Shown here: piece after piece, positions 18,577 to 26,296 of the stretch
Position numbering within the stretch: position 1 is the first letter of the stretch
Layout: each line of letters begins with the position of its first letter
Translations under genes and position numbers: made by a program
DNA from: Ruminiclostridium sp.
GTDB taxonomy: Bacteria > Bacillota > Clostridia > Oscillospirales > Ruminococcaceae
Assembly: GCA_017625405.1 (NCBI GenBank)
Contig: JAGALB010000043.1
Location: 62,001 to 126,000 of the forward strand
DNA length: 64,000 bases
Direction of reading: 5' to 3'
Notes under the pieces: generated by a model
Database searches by the model: none
What the model was told of the DNA's origin: nothing
The model's input: only the letters and a program-made list of their open reading frames with translations

Positions 18577-18612
18577 TTGTTTTAACAGAACACAAAGAAA
18601 GGCATTTTGCAA

Positions 18613-19482
18613 ATGGGTAAAAAAAGAACCAAGAAAAAGCAGATAAAAGCGGTAACCGACCGCCTTGCAGAGCAGGTGCAGGCTGAAAATGACGAACAGC
18701 TTGAAGAAAAGGTGATTGTCCGTGAGAGTATAAGCACTGCTCTCAATGAGGATTACGAAAATGTTGCCGCTGAAGATGAAGGATTAAAGGAAGAAGCTGA
18801 AGAGGTTGCTGCTGAAGCTCCCCAGCGTCCGAATAAGTTTTATCTCGTTTTTGCAATTTTCATTATTGTCATGTCAATTGTGGGAATTGTATCGACAGTT
18901 CAGTTCGGTATCAGGACAGTAAACGAAATTGCAAATCAGACGTCGCTTAAAAACGAGATAGCTTTATTTCTTTATCCTGTGGTAACTGTTGACCCGCCTG
19001 CTTTCAAGACAACAAAGGAAATACCTGCTACGGTAGTTGTCGAATCCGCAATATGGCGTATTATTCTTACAGGCGATAACAGTAATTACGAAAAGCTTTA
19101 TAATACATATATGTATGTGCCTGCAGTTGACGTAGAGTTTTCAATAAAGACCCTTTACGGAAGCGAAGCGGTTATCCAGCACCAGACGGTAGGTAGTGCA
19201 AGTACGGCATTTACTTACAATGAAGACACCAACACCTATCTTGTGCCCATAAGCCCTCGCTATACTGCTTATTCTCCAGTTGTTACGGAAATTTCCAATG
19301 TCGGCGAGCTTTATACTGTTACAGTTGAATATATGCCTCCTGCGGCGCTTGCAATGGAAGGTATCAAGCTTGATAACTCTGCTGCAAAGACAATGGAATA
19401 TACTCTTTCAAAATCAAGAAACAGCATGACTGTTCATTCTGCGAAGAATGCAACACAGTATGGTGATACATATGAGTATTAA
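18613..19482 (+). CDS. Single-pass membrane-anchored protein of unknown function
   Basis: A 289-residue protein. Residues 1-12 are very basic (KKRTKKKQIK), 13-72 are acidic and Glu/Ala-rich with coiled-coil tendency, 76-98 is a transmembrane segment, and about 190 residues lie outside. The outer part is beta-rich by eye, with no cysteine and no motif I know. ATG at 18613 is chosen over TTG at 18607 because AAAGAAAGG precedes it. It follows proA by 36 bases and overlaps the HAD gene by 11 bases, so it is likely in the proBA transcript. Function unknown. Confidence 0.75.
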   Translation: MGKKRTKKKQIKAVTDRLAEQVQAENDEQLEEKVIVRESISTALNEDYENVAAEDEGLKEEAEEVAAEAPQRPNKFYLVFAIFIIVMSIVGIVSTVQFGIRTVNEIANQTSLKNEIALFLYPVVTVDPPAFKTTKEIPATVVVESAIWRIILTGDNSNYEKLYNTYMYVPAVDVEFSIKTLYGSEAVIQHQTVGSASTAFTYNEDTNTYLVPISPRYTAYSPVVTEISNVGELYTVTVEYMPPAALAMEGIKLDNSAAKTMEYTLSKSRNSMTVHSAKNATQYGDTYEY

Positions 19483-20122
19483 GGCTGTTATTTTTGATCT
19501 GGACGGAACAGTCATAGATACTGAAAAGCTGCTTGTGAAATACTGGTGCATGGCGGCAAATGAAATGGGTTTTCCAATGGTAAGGGAGCATGCGCTTCAG
19601 CTCCGCAGTCTTGCGAGAAAATATGCCGAGCCGCTTTTAAAGGAGTGGTTTGGCGAAAACTGCGATTATATGACGGTAAGAAATCGTCGTATGGAGCTTA
19701 TGACAGCGCATATAATTGAAAACGGTCTTGATGTCAAGGCGGGAATAAAGGAACTGCTTGTCTGGCTTGGCGAAAACGGATACAAGCGTGCCGTTGCAAC
19801 TGCCACAGATCTTACAAGGGCAGGGAAATATCTGAATGATGTGGGATTATATGATTATTTTGACTGCATAATTTCTGCTCATCAGGTAAAAAACGGCAAA
19901 CCAAAGCCTGATGTGTATCTTTATGCGGTCGAACAGCTTGGGCTTGCACCGGATGAATGCATTGCCGTTGAGGATTCTCCCAATGGTGTGATTTCCGCAA
20001 GCGATGCAGGCTGCCGTACAATTATGGTGCCTGATCTGACACTCCCAGATGAAGAACTTAAAAAACGACTTTTTGCAGTATGTGAAAAAGCGTCTGATAT
20101 AATAAATGTATTATCCGAATAA
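19472..20122 (+). CDS. HAD-superfamily phosphatase, beta-phosphoglucomutase-like subfamily
   Basis: A 216-residue haloacid dehalogenase-type hydrolase. Motif I is FDLDGTVIDTE (about 7-17; the nucleophile is the first Asp and the second supports acid/base catalysis), motif II VATATDL (about 111-117), motif III the lysine in VKNGKPKPDVY, and motif IV VEDSPNGVISASDAG. The helical cap after motif I suits small sugar-phosphate or nucleotide substrates. ATG at 19472 starts right at the family N-terminus (MSIKAVIFDLDGT) and overlaps the previous gene. Substrate not assignable. Confidence 0.88.
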   Translation: MSIKAVIFDLDGTVIDTEKLLVKYWCMAANEMGFPMVREHALQLRSLARKYAEPLLKEWFGENCDYMTVRNRRMELMTAHIIENGLDVKAGIKELLVWLGENGYKRAVATATDLTRAGKYLNDVGLYDYFDCIISAHQVKNGKPKPDVYLYAVEQLGLAPDECIAVEDSPNGVISASDAGCRTIMVPDLTLPDEELKKRLFAVCEKASDIINVLSE

Positions 20123-20144
20123 ACGTTCTTAAAAGGAGAATAGT

Positions 20145-21080
20145 ATGAACATTTTATCCTTATATGACCTGAATTCCAACGTTGCTTCAAATTCCGGACA
20201 GTTTATATGCGGAGCAGAGGAGCTTTACAAAAGCAGAATCCAGACAGTAGCGGAGCACCTTTCCGAAAACTGCGAGGAAATGCCTATCATTCTTATTTCC
20301 GGTCCTTCAGGTTCAGGCAAGACTACGACTGCACTCAGACTGGGAACAATGCTGGAGCAGGCAGGCAAGACTGTTCATACTGTTTCTATGGATAATTATT
20401 TTATTCCTATTGATGACCCCCGTAATGAAGTTGATGAAGACGGTCATATTGACCTTGAATCTCCCAAAAGACTGGATATAGATCTTCTGAATGATCATCT
20501 TAATAAGATGTGGAAGTGTGAAGAAATACATATTCCTACTTTTGACTTTGCTCTTCAGCAGCGTTTTCCGGGAAAGGATATGAAGCGAAATCACGGTGAG
20601 TTTGTAATTATTGAGGGTATACATGCACTCAATCCGCAGATTACAGGTAATATCGGCAAGCATGCAACAACGGTCTATGTCAGTGTGCGTACACGTCTGA
20701 AAAATGAGGAAGGTGAGCTTCTCCATCCTTCAAAAATCAGATTGATGCGCCGTCTTGTTCGTGACAAGCTTTTCCGTGGCAGAGAAGCGTCAAAGACTCT
20801 TGATTTCTTCAAGTGGGTTGAAAGAGGAGAAAAGCGTTTCATAATGCCGTATAAGGAAAGCGCAATGTATGATATAGATACATTTATTTCCTACGAACCT
20901 GCGGTATACAAGCCTTTTGTTCTCGGTGAACTGCTTGCTGTCAAGAACACCTATCCTGATTACGAGGAATATGCTGACCTTGAAGAATTCCTTGAGGAAA
21001 TAGACGATCTTGACCGTGAAAACGTACCGCTTAATTCACTTGTGCGTGAATTTGTTGGCGGAAGCAATTATGTATATTGA
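20145..21080 (+). CDS. Uridine kinase/phosphoribulokinase-like nucleoside kinase
   Basis: A 311-residue P-loop kinase. Walker A is SGPSGSGKTTTALRL (about 50-64), with the DNYFIPIDDPRNE segment and TFDFALQQRFPGK that resemble the uridine kinase active-site DHP-type and lid regions. It has a uridine-kinase-like core but is longer than Udk (about 210 residues), with an N-terminal extension and an acidic C-terminal tail (EEYADLEEFLEEIDDLDREN). In Clostridia such proteins are annotated nucleoside kinase. It is 22 bases after the HAD gene with its own AAAAGGAG site. Confidence 0.82.
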   Translation: MNILSLYDLNSNVASNSGQFICGAEELYKSRIQTVAEHLSENCEEMPIILISGPSGSGKTTTALRLGTMLEQAGKTVHTVSMDNYFIPIDDPRNEVDEDGHIDLESPKRLDIDLLNDHLNKMWKCEEIHIPTFDFALQQRFPGKDMKRNHGEFVIIEGIHALNPQITGNIGKHATTVYVSVRTRLKNEEGELLHPSKIRLMRRLVRDKLFRGREASKTLDFFKWVERGEKRFIMPYKESAMYDIDTFISYEPAVYKPFVLGELLAVKNTYPDYEEYADLEEFLEEIDDLDRENVPLNSLVREFVGGSNYVY

Positions 21081-21106
21081 TTTTTGTTTACTTTTAACAA
21101 AAATCA
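21078..21106 (+). terminator. AT-only hairpin overlapping the kinase stop codon
   Basis: TGATTTTTGTT (21078-21088, including the TGA stop) pairs with AACAAAAATCA (21096-21106). A second inverted repeat AAAATCAAG (21109-21117) / CTTGATTTT (21145-21153) follows and its right arm contains the cheV -35 box. No clean T-run; probably a weak end of the proBA-linked transcript, or an operator for cheV. Confidence 0.4.
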
Positions 21107-21145
21107 ATAAAATCAAGAAAATTTTTATTTATTTTGCTGAAATGC

Positions 21146-21174
21146 TTGATTTTATCCAAAAAATGTTGTATAAT
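21146..21174 (+). promoter_or_regulatory. Sigma-A promoter for cheV
   Basis: TTGATT (21146-21151), 17 bases, TATAAT (21169-21174), 49 bases before the cheV ATG. The -35 lies in the right arm of an inverted repeat, which could be a regulator site. Confidence 0.7.
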
Positions 21175-21222
21175 TAACTTACAAGCAATTGTAAATCATG
21201 ATATCAAGGATGGTATAAGCGT

Positions 21223-22128
21223 ATGGAAACAAATATTTTGCTTGAAAGCGGAACTAATGAACTTGAACTTCTTGAGTTTTTCGTAGGACACGAAGACTAT
21301 GGTATCAATATTGCAAAAGTAAGTGAAATTCTCACTTATCGCCCTGTTACTCCTATGCCCTCAGCTCCCGAGGAGATCGAAGGTGTGTTTATGCCTCGTG
21401 ATAAGCTGATTACTGTTGTTGATTTACATAAGGTTCTCGGCATGCCTAAGCCCGAAGGAAATGACGGACTTCTTATTGTCTGTGAATTCAATCGCCTTGA
21501 CATTGCTTTCCATGTTTCTTCTGTAAAGGGTATTCAGCGTATAAGCTGGACAAATATCGAAAAGCCGCCTACGGTTGCCAATAACAGCCAGAAGGGTGTT
21601 GCTACCGGTATTGCAAAGATTGACAGCAAGATTATGATTATCCTTGACTTTGAAAAGATTATTGCTGATCTTAACTGCACAGCAGGTCTTGACACAACAG
21701 GAATTGAAAATATTGAAAAATCCACTGAAGTTGATTATGATGCAAGAATTGTAATTGCAGAAGATTCCCCCCTTCTTAATCAGCTTGTTATGAATGCTCT
21801 TACAAAGGCAGGTTTCCACAATATCCTTTCATTCTCCAACGGTCAGGAAGCGTGGGATTTCATTTCTTCCTTCGCAGACAGAGAAGATGTTACTGAAAAT
21901 ATTTCCCTTGTTGTAAGTGATATTGAAATGCCTCAGATGGACGGTCACCGTCTTACAAAGCTTATCAAGGATCACAATAATCTCAAAAAGATTCCCGTAT
22001 TCCTCTTCTCATCCCTTATTGATGACAAGATGAAGGAAAAGGGTAAGTCTGTCGGTGCTGACGAGCAGTTCTCGAAGCCTCAGATTACAAATCTTATTGA
22101 AGCAATGATGAAGACTCTTACAAAATAA
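21223..22128 (+). CDS. cheV: Chemotaxis coupling protein CheV (CheW-receiver fusion)
   Basis: CheV links chemoreceptors to the CheA kinase and contributes to adaptation. The 301 residues comprise a CheW-like domain (about 14-150, FFVGHEDYGINIAKVSEIL, GVFMPRDKLITVVDLH, GVATGIAKIDSKIMIILDFEKI) and a receiver domain (about 175-300). The receiver has acidic pocket VIAEDS (177-182), phospho-acceptor Asp233 in VVSDIEMPQMDG, SS at 263-264 and Lys285. It stands alone: own promoter, own terminator, no flagellar or other chemotaxis gene within reach. The start codon has only a weak AAGGATGG site. Confidence 0.95.
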   Translation: METNILLESGTNELELLEFFVGHEDYGINIAKVSEILTYRPVTPMPSAPEEIEGVFMPRDKLITVVDLHKVLGMPKPEGNDGLLIVCEFNRLDIAFHVSSVKGIQRISWTNIEKPPTVANNSQKGVATGIAKIDSKIMIILDFEKIIADLNCTAGLDTTGIENIEKSTEVDYDARIVIAEDSPLLNQLVMNALTKAGFHNILSFSNGQEAWDFISSFADREDVTENISLVVSDIEMPQMDGHRLTKLIKDHNNLKKIPVFLFSSLIDDKMKEKGKSVGADEQFSKPQITNLIEAMMKTLTK

Positions 22129-22177
22129 GGCGCATCAAAATTGTCGTCGCTGTAAACGTTAGTAATATATAAGTGTT

Positions 22178-22214
22178 AAAAGCCACTTTTGATATTTATA
22201 TCAAAAGTGGCTTT
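22178..22214 (+). terminator. Terminator after cheV
   Basis: A perfect 17-base-pair stem, AAAGCCACTTTTGATAT (22178-22194) with its complement (22198-22214), ending in TTTGTGTT. Confidence 0.85.
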
Positions 22215-22287
22215 GTGTTACTTATGCAGTTGACATTTTCTTATAATTTTCTATCAATATCTTTGAATTTAGCGAAGGGGTCAGATT

Positions 22288-23064
22288 ATGAAGATTAATA
22301 ACAGCAATATCAAGATATTGAATCGTGACATGATGAAATATCTTGCATATATTCCGATGTTTATAGGTCATATGATAGCCTGGATTAATCTTATGAATCA
22401 TCCGGAGAACGAACTTTCTTTATATGAACTTCCTTTACCGTTGCTCATAATTGCAGGTTTGTCACTTTTTTGTCCGCCTGTTATGTTTTTCTTCATAGCC
22501 GACGGATACAAATATACACGGGACAGAAAGAAATATGCGTTAAGACTGCTGTTGTTCGCTTGTATTTCACAGCCTTTTCATTGGCTTTTATTTCAGCCGA
22601 TAAATGGTTGGTGGACGTTCAATGTGATATTTACACTGTTTTTCGGATTGCTTTCCATTATCGCATGGGAAAGCAGATTCAAGCTGTGGCAGAGAGTATT
22701 ACTTGTTATCCTGTGCGATGCTGCAACTCTTTTGCTTTCTTCCGACTGGATGATTTTTGGCGTATTATTCATTTTATTCCTGCATATTTTAAGTGACAGA
22801 CCCAAAGCGAGATTTATTGCATACAGCGTATTGATATTTATCCACACCTCAATGAATCTCTTCTCATTGGGTACAGTTCCTACATTTAAGTTAATTACAT
22901 ATATGGTAGTTATGCTTGCAGTTTTTATGGCAGCGTATCTATGTATGACTGTATTCTATAATGGTAAAAAAGGCAAACACCCTGAATTTGCCAAATGGTT
23001 TTTCTATATCTTTTATCCGCTTCACTATCTGATAATATATGTTATCGGAATGAAATTACGATAG
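22288..23064 (+). CDS. TraX-like integral membrane protein
   Basis: A 258-residue protein with about eight hydrophobic segments. The pattern fits the TraX family: LNRDMMKYLAYIPMFIGHMIAW at the start, a membrane region followed by FFIADGYKYTRDRKKYALRLL, a WWTFNVIFTLFFGLL segment, and the terminal FYIFYPLHYLIIY. TraX of the F plasmid acetylates pilin; most chromosomal homologues are uncharacterised acyltransferase-3-like membrane proteins, and no conjugation genes are present here, so an envelope acyl-transfer role is only a guess. Preceded by GAAGGGG. Followed by a cluster of small palindromes. Confidence 0.8.
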   Translation: MKINNSNIKILNRDMMKYLAYIPMFIGHMIAWINLMNHPENELSLYELPLPLLIIAGLSLFCPPVMFFFIADGYKYTRDRKKYALRLLLFACISQPFHWLLFQPINGWWTFNVIFTLFFGLLSIIAWESRFKLWQRVLLVILCDAATLLLSSDWMIFGVLFILFLHILSDRPKARFIAYSVLIFIHTSMNLFSLGTVPTFKLITYMVVMLAVFMAAYLCMTVFYNGKKGKHPEFAKWFFYIFYPLHYLIIYVIGMKLR

Positions 23065-23172
23065 GGCAGCGAAGCTGCCGGTTGCGAAGCAACAAACATA
23101 TATTTCAAGGTTCGCTCAGCCGTCAAAATCTTTGATTTTGCTAACGGCGTGTTCTTATAATATATATTATAA
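23065..23172. repeat. Cluster of four small palindromes after the traX-like gene
   Basis: In order: GGCAGC-GAA-GCTGCC (23065-23079), GTTGC-GAA-GCAAC (23081-23093), a GCCGTCAAAATC/GATTTTG..ACGGC hairpin (23119-23148), and an 18-base perfect palindrome of alternating TTATAA/TATA (23155-23172). There is no ORF. The first two share a GAA centre with different arms, as if the arms had changed together while pairing was kept. Possibly a dispersed intergenic repeat. Confidence 0.55.
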
Positions 23173-23195
23173 GCTGATTTTTTTGGAAAACAACT

Positions 23196-23230
23196 AAATC
23201 CAGAGAAGAAATTGAATCTTCTCTGGATTT
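23196..23230. terminator. Bidirectional terminator between the traX-like and exonuclease genes
   Basis: A 14-base-pair perfect stem (23196-23209 with 23217-23230) followed on the plus strand by GTTTTTT. It separates convergent genes. Confidence 0.85.
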
Positions 23231-23292
23231 GTTTTTTATGAACAATCTGCTTTTGGCGGCATTTATTAATCTTTTTATAAAAGATACAAGTA

Positions 23293-24222
23293 CTACCGTC
23301 TTTTGTTTTTCGCCTGATAATATTTTTTCCTTGCTTCCTTTGCCTGAATTTTTCCCTGATAGAATTTTTCGGTTTTCTCGCTCAGCTCATATGCCTTTAT
23401 TGTCAGAATATTACTCTTCATTTCAAAGTGAACAAAATATCTGCTGGTACAAACGCATTCAGCCACAGTAATAAAGGAATTCTTGCCGTAACGGCAAAGG
23501 TTGGAATAAATTATTTCAGCTCCGCAGTCGCTGCAGGGAATGCTGATACTTCTGCAGGTATCGGGTAAAGCACCTATGACCTTTGTATATTCCTGCTCGC
23601 AGGAATAACAAAGCTTTTCGCTGTCCCAGATGTTTTTCTGTTTTGATTTTGAAGTAACGATAGCTTTGTTGTAGTCTGCGATGCCTTTGGCAATATCAAG
23701 CTTTCGAGCTACAAGCAGCGTAATGAATGCGTCGTTAAGCGCGTCGTGAGCCTGAATATCTTTTTCAATGCCAAAATATTCGGCGGCGGTTTTCAGAGCG
23801 GTCTGTCTTGTTTCAGAACCTGTCTGGTGAGCGTAGAAGCGCTGAAGATTGTAATGCTTCGGAAGCTTCATTTCGATTTTATGAAATTTCATATTTTCAT
23901 TCAGAATCGGAATATCATCGTCGCCCCAGGTGAAGAGCAGGGTATCATCGCTGAAAAATTCGGAAATACGTTTCAGCGCAGTTCTGAAATCAACGCCTGC
24001 GTCAAGCATTTCCTGAGAAATACCTGTAAGATAGCCTACATACTGATTTATGCATTTGTAGCAGACGGGTCTGATAAGGATATTCTCTTTATGCAGTACG
24101 TCAAGCTCTTCATTAAGCACAAAAAAACCAAGCTGTATAATCTCGCCCCTTACAAGAGAGGGATTTTTTTCTTTTGCAGAGGAGGGCTGGTTCCACTCCA
24201 TATCAAAAATTATATAGTTCAT
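23293..24222 (-). CDS. DEDDh-family 3'-5' exonuclease with C-terminal cysteine cluster
   Basis: A 309-residue protein with an RNase T/DnaQ-like exonuclease core: Exo I IIFDMEWNQ (Asp and Glu metal ligands, about 4-12), Exo II around FTWGDDDIPIL (about 97-107), and Exo III HDALNDAFITLLVARKL with the catalytic His and Asp (about 159). After the core come CYSCEQEY and CSDCG, a possible zinc ribbon, and a basic coiled tail (IQAKEARKKYYQAKNKRR) that suggests nucleic-acid binding. It shares one base with the citrate synthase stop, so translation is coupled. Substrate, RNA or DNA, unknown. Confidence 0.87.
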   Translation of the reverse strand: MNYIIFDMEWNQPSSAKEKNPSLVRGEIIQLGFFVLNEELDVLHKENILIRPVCYKCINQYVGYLTGISQEMLDAGVDFRTALKRISEFFSDDTLLFTWGDDDIPILNENMKFHKIEMKLPKHYNLQRFYAHQTGSETRQTALKTAAEYFGIEKDIQAHDALNDAFITLLVARKLDIAKGIADYNKAIVTSKSKQKNIWDSEKLCYSCEQEYTKVIGALPDTCRSISIPCSDCGAEIIYSNLCRYGKNSFITVAECVCTSRYFVHFEMKSNILTIKAYELSEKTEKFYQGKIQAKEARKKYYQAKNKRR

Positions 24223-25616
24223 CAGTTTCTTTCTTCCAGCGGAACATAAGTGAGGTGATCCGCAACATATTTATAAGCAGGGCGGATAATCTTACCGTTG
24301 TTAATGATTTCTTCGAGTCTGTGAGCGCACCATCCCGAAATACGTGAAATTGCAAAAATAGGTGTGAATAATTCTTCGGGAATCTGAAGCATATCATATA
24401 CAAATCCGCTGTAAAAGTCAACATTTGCACAAACAGGCTTGAAAAGGTGACGCTTTTCAGCAATAACTTCCTTACCGATTCGTTCAATTCTGTCGTAGAA
24501 ATTGAATTCGTCCATACGGCCCTTTTCTTCAGCAAGCTGTTTTGCATAATCCTTGAGGATAACCTGTCTGGGGTCGGATTTGGTATAAACCGCATGACCG
24601 AGACCGTAGATAAGACCTGTCTTGTCAAATGCCTGCTTGTCAACAATTTTTGTGAGGTATTCACGGATTGCTTTTTCATCATTCCAGTCAAGAACGTGAG
24701 TCTTGATTTCCTCAAACATGTGCTTTACCTTAAGGTTTGCACCGCCGTGGCGGAAGCCCTTGAGGGAAGCGATAGCAGCAGCAACAGCAGAGTATGTATC
24801 AGTACCGGAGGATGTAACAACGTGTGTTGTGAAGGTAGAGTTGTTACCGCCGCCGTGCTCGGCATGGATAACCAGTGCTACGTCAAGAACCTTTGCTTCA
24901 AGTGCAGTGAATTCGCCGTTTTCACGAAGCATATAAAGAATATTTTCCGCAGTTGAATACTCATTGACAGGATTGCGGATCATAAGGCTTTCATGCTTTT
25001 TATAGTGACGGTATGAGCAGTATGCATATACCGAAATGAGTGGCATCTTTGCAATAAGCTGAATGGACTGACGAAGAACGTTCTGTGCAGAAATATCCTC
25101 AGGGTTATTGTCATAAGAATAAAGTGTAAGAATACTTTTCTGAAGTGCGTTCATGATATTGGAGCTGGGAGCCTTCATGATAACGTCACGGGTAAAGTTT
25201 GTGGAAAGCACCTGGTTGTCAGAAATAAGCTGAACGAAACGATCCAGATGATCATTATCGGGAAGCTTTCCGAAAAGAAGAAGGTAAGTGATTTCCTCAA
25301 AGGCATTTCTTCTGTTTCCGAGACCGTTGATAAGATCCATTACATTGTAGTTGTGGTAGTAAAGGCGGCCTTCGCAGGGAATTTTCTTGCCGTCAATAAT
25401 ATCGTAGGAAACAACGTCTGAAATTTCGGTAAGACCTGTAAGAACACCCTTACCGTTGGAATCACGAAGACCTCTTTTTACATCGTACTCGATATATAAC
25501 GAAGGGTCAATAGTACCTTTGTTGAGATTTTCAAGAAGTCCGTTGAGGAGATCCATTTCATCTTCTTCAAGGTTTATAATTTCTTTGTCCTTATCTTTTT
25601 CAAGTTCTGCAAGCAT
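24222..25616 (-). CDS. Citrate synthase
   Basis: Condenses acetyl-CoA with oxaloacetate. The 464-residue protein carries the family residues His251 and His254 in IHAEHGGGNNS, FRHGGANLK (about 288) and GLGHAVYTKSDPR (about 345), and the VDFYSG aspartate near the C-terminus. It has an acidic N-terminal extension (LEKDKDKEIINLEEDEMD) compared with the E. coli enzyme, as in many Clostridia, where it typically serves glutamate synthesis rather than a full cycle. No aconitase or isocitrate dehydrogenase gene is adjacent. Related methylcitrate synthases cannot be excluded from sequence alone. Confidence 0.93.
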   Translation of the reverse strand: MLAELEKDKDKEIINLEEDEMDLLNGLLENLNKGTIDPSLYIEYDVKRGLRDSNGKGVLTGLTEISDVVSYDIIDGKKIPCEGRLYYHNYNVMDLINGLGNRRNAFEEITYLLLFGKLPDNDHLDRFVQLISDNQVLSTNFTRDVIMKAPSSNIMNALQKSILTLYSYDNNPEDISAQNVLRQSIQLIAKMPLISVYAYCSYRHYKKHESLMIRNPVNEYSTAENILYMLRENGEFTALEAKVLDVALVIHAEHGGGNNSTFTTHVVTSSGTDTYSAVAAAIASLKGFRHGGANLKVKHMFEEIKTHVLDWNDEKAIREYLTKIVDKQAFDKTGLIYGLGHAVYTKSDPRQVILKDYAKQLAEEKGRMDEFNFYDRIERIGKEVIAEKRHLFKPVCANVDFYSGFVYDMLQIPEELFTPIFAISRISGWCAHRLEEIINNGKIIRPAYKYVADHLTYVPLEERN

Positions 25617-25722
25617 AATTTTTAATCCTTTCGTTATAAAATGTAAGCAGATGAAATTTTAAAAACAAATAAATGCAAAAAATCTTATCTGCAATAATAG
25701 TCGTAAAAAGTGATATACCTTA

Positions 25723-25751
25723 ATTATATACGAAAAAATGCGAATTATCAA
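25723..25751 (-). promoter_or_regulatory. Sigma-A promoter for citrate synthase
   Basis: On the minus strand TTGATA (25746-25751), 17 bases, TATAAT (25723-25728), giving a leader of about 100 bases. The 332-base gap 25617-25948 holds this promoter and the spoIIID promoter region; I see no further gene or strong RNA structure in it. Confidence 0.7.
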
Positions 25752-25885
25752 TATCAAAAAATCAAAGTTGTTGGAATTGCACTAAAAGAAATATAAGTGA
25801 TATTTGTTTTGAGCAATATTAACAATAAAAAGACTGAAATGAATAATCTGAATTTTTAACTTGCAGTTTTGTCCTTTAAAAAAAT

Positions 25886-25915
25886 AACATAACATGGACT
25901 TTATCCGCATATAAA
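25886..25915 (+). promoter_or_regulatory. Possible sigma-E promoter for spoIIID
   Basis: An ATA core at 25889-25891 sits at the -35 position and CATATAAA (25908-25915) resembles the sigma-E -10 consensus CATACAAT, with 14-base spacing. spoIIID is sigma-E dependent in Bacillus, which motivates the assignment. The -10 lies inside a TATCCG..CGGATA inverted repeat (25902-25922). The match is partial. Confidence 0.4.
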
Positions 25916-25948
25916 TCGGATAAATCAAAAATTTGGAGGGGCTAAGCC

Positions 25949-26242
25949 ATGTCACAGATTAAAAATTCAGCCGCAGATTTCTGCGCCTACGGAACAAAAC
26001 AGGAAAGATGTGTAAGCCTCGCAGAATACATAATTGAAACAAAAGCGACTGTCAGAAATGCCGGAAAGGTTTTCGGAATCAGCAAAAGCACTGTTCATCA
26101 GGATGTGACCGCACGACTTGAAAAGGTAAATCCTGAGCTTTACCGTCAGGTGAGAGAGGTACTGGAACAGAATAAACAGGAACGGCATATCCGAGGAGGG
26201 ATGGCGACAAAACGTAAGTATTGTAAGGAAAATGAAGGTTGA
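25949..26242 (+). CDS. spoIIID: Sporulation transcription factor SpoIIID
   Basis: SpoIIID is a small DNA-binding regulator in the mother cell that switches genes between the sigma-E and sigma-K stages. The 97-residue protein shows the diagnostic core: AEYIIETKATVRNAGKVFGISKSTVHQDVTARL-type helix-turn-helix (about residues 25-57), then NPELYRQVREVLEQNKQERHIRGGMATKRKY. It has a slightly longer N-terminus than the Bacillus protein, starting at ATG 25949 after TTGGAGGGG. It stands apart from spoIID, which is its usual neighbour in Bacillus. Confidence 0.95.
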   Translation: MSQIKNSAADFCAYGTKQERCVSLAEYIIETKATVRNAGKVFGISKSTVHQDVTARLEKVNPELYRQVREVLEQNKQERHIRGGMATKRKYCKENEG

Positions 26243-26267
26243 CGGTGTAATATAAATGTGATATACT
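26239..26267 (+). promoter_or_regulatory. Sigma-A promoter for the glycosyltransferase gene
   Basis: TTGACG (26239-26244) overlaps the spoIIID stop codon; after 17 bases comes TATACT (26262-26267), then AAAAAAGG before the ATG at 26297. Independent vegetative expression is therefore possible. Confidence 0.65.
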
Positions 26268-26296
26268 TTTAATATAAATCAGGAATAAAAAAGGTA

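Noticed and set aside
17875..18612. 245-codon open frame on the minus strand over proA
   Set aside because: Antisense shadow of proA, Cys/Ile-rich, with no ribosome binding site.
22288..23064. Evidence of an integrated conjugative element from the TraX-like gene
   Set aside because: TraX-like proteins are common chromosomal membrane proteins; no integrase, relaxase, coupling protein or attachment repeats are present.
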